Source of the DNA: an uncultured Eubacteriales bacterium
GTDB taxonomy: Bacteria; Bacillota; Clostridia; Oscillospirales; CAG-272
Length of the DNA: 5,176 nt
Direction of reading: 5' to 3'
Assembly (NCBI GenBank): GCA_949878535.1
Contig: CATLAS010000090.1
Location: 1-5,176 of the forward strand
Each line of letters opens with the position of its first letter. The stretch's first letter is position 1. Below are positions 5,033 to 5,176 of this stretch, in pieces. A program made the translations under genes and the position numbers. The notes under the pieces were generated by a model that saw only the letters and a list, made by a program, of their open reading frames with translations, did not search any database and was not told the origin of the DNA.

Positions 5033-5176
5033 AAGGCTCCCCCCAGTAAAGGGAGCTGTCGCCAAGCGAAGCGACAGCGACTGAGGGATTGTTCTGCTAT
5101 CCTTTTGAAGGATCTATAAATCGGCAGTTTAACATAGACAATCCCCCCGACTCGCTTACAGCGAGCCACCCCCCTT
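5033..5176 (+). mobile_element. MITE-like repeat element, cut by right window edge (copy C)
   Basis: It begins AAGGCTCCCCCC; the left stem is damaged compared with copies A and B. It then has CTGTCGC/GCGACAG (5056-5062/5071-5077) in place of the CCCGC hairpin of copy A, the GGGATTGT...ACAATCCC stem (5085-5092/5138-5145), and CTCGCT/AGCGAG (5151-5156/5160-5165). The interior from TGAGGGATTGT to CATAGACAATCCC is clearly homologous to copy A with scattered changes. The sequence ends inside what should be the right terminal hairpin (ACCCCCCTT). Confidence 0.75.

Noticed and set aside
4727..5065. Minus- and plus-strand frames in the right-hand repeat block
   Set aside because: They lie in structured repeat DNA and translate palindromic hairpins; no start signal or protein-like composition.

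Overview
The window looks like chromosomal DNA from a Gram-positive gut Clostridia, most likely the Oscillospiraceae / Clostridium cluster IV group. This is an inference from four things: the flavour of the proteins (Firmicutes-type pyridoxamine kinase, MntP, a TrmB starting MRMRKK, a TIGR03905-type TSCPD protein), intermediate GC, AGGAGG-type ribosome binding sites, and dispersed AAGGCTCCCTTGTG-ended repeats of a kind I recall from such genomes. The species cannot be named from the sequence alone. No phage, plasmid, CRISPR, rRNA or tRNA feature was seen.

Layout. Positions 1-479 (minus) hold the N-terminal 159 codons of a pyridoxamine/pyridoxal kinase that runs off the left edge. Upstream of it on the same strand lies mntP (522-1079, minus), a manganese exporter; the 42-bp gap suggests one transcript. 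The mntP start region carries a palindrome that brackets a candidate -10 box. Positions 1223-1548 are a repeat block: three short tandem 42-45 bp units, one complete hairpin-rich MITE-like element (1353-1508), and a solo right end. trmB (1566-2294, minus) follows, encoding tRNA m7G46 methyltransferase with an unusual insertion of about 25 residues.

The 210-bp region between trmB and the rightward genes holds a perfect 10-bp inverted repeat (2335-2360). A rightward cluster follows: a TTG-started membrane protein with a HAAS/DUF1700-like layout (2505-3395), a membrane-anchored DUF4097-type beta-repeat protein (3508-4470), and a small four-cysteine TSCPD-domain protein (4501-4755). HAAS/DUF1700 and DUF4097 proteins are commonly neighbours in Firmicutes, often behind a PadR regulator, and are thought to act in envelope sensing or signalling; no PadR gene is seen here. 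From the last stop codon to the right edge (4755-5176) there is only repeat DNA: decayed left-end units, one right-truncated element, and a third element cut by the window edge.

The most notable structure is the repeat family. The copies in this window differ in sequence but keep their hairpins through paired changes, and both blocks have the same order of several short left-end units followed by a full-size element. No obviously new defence or metabolic system was found; the HAAS-like/DUF4097 pair is the least understood protein-coding part.
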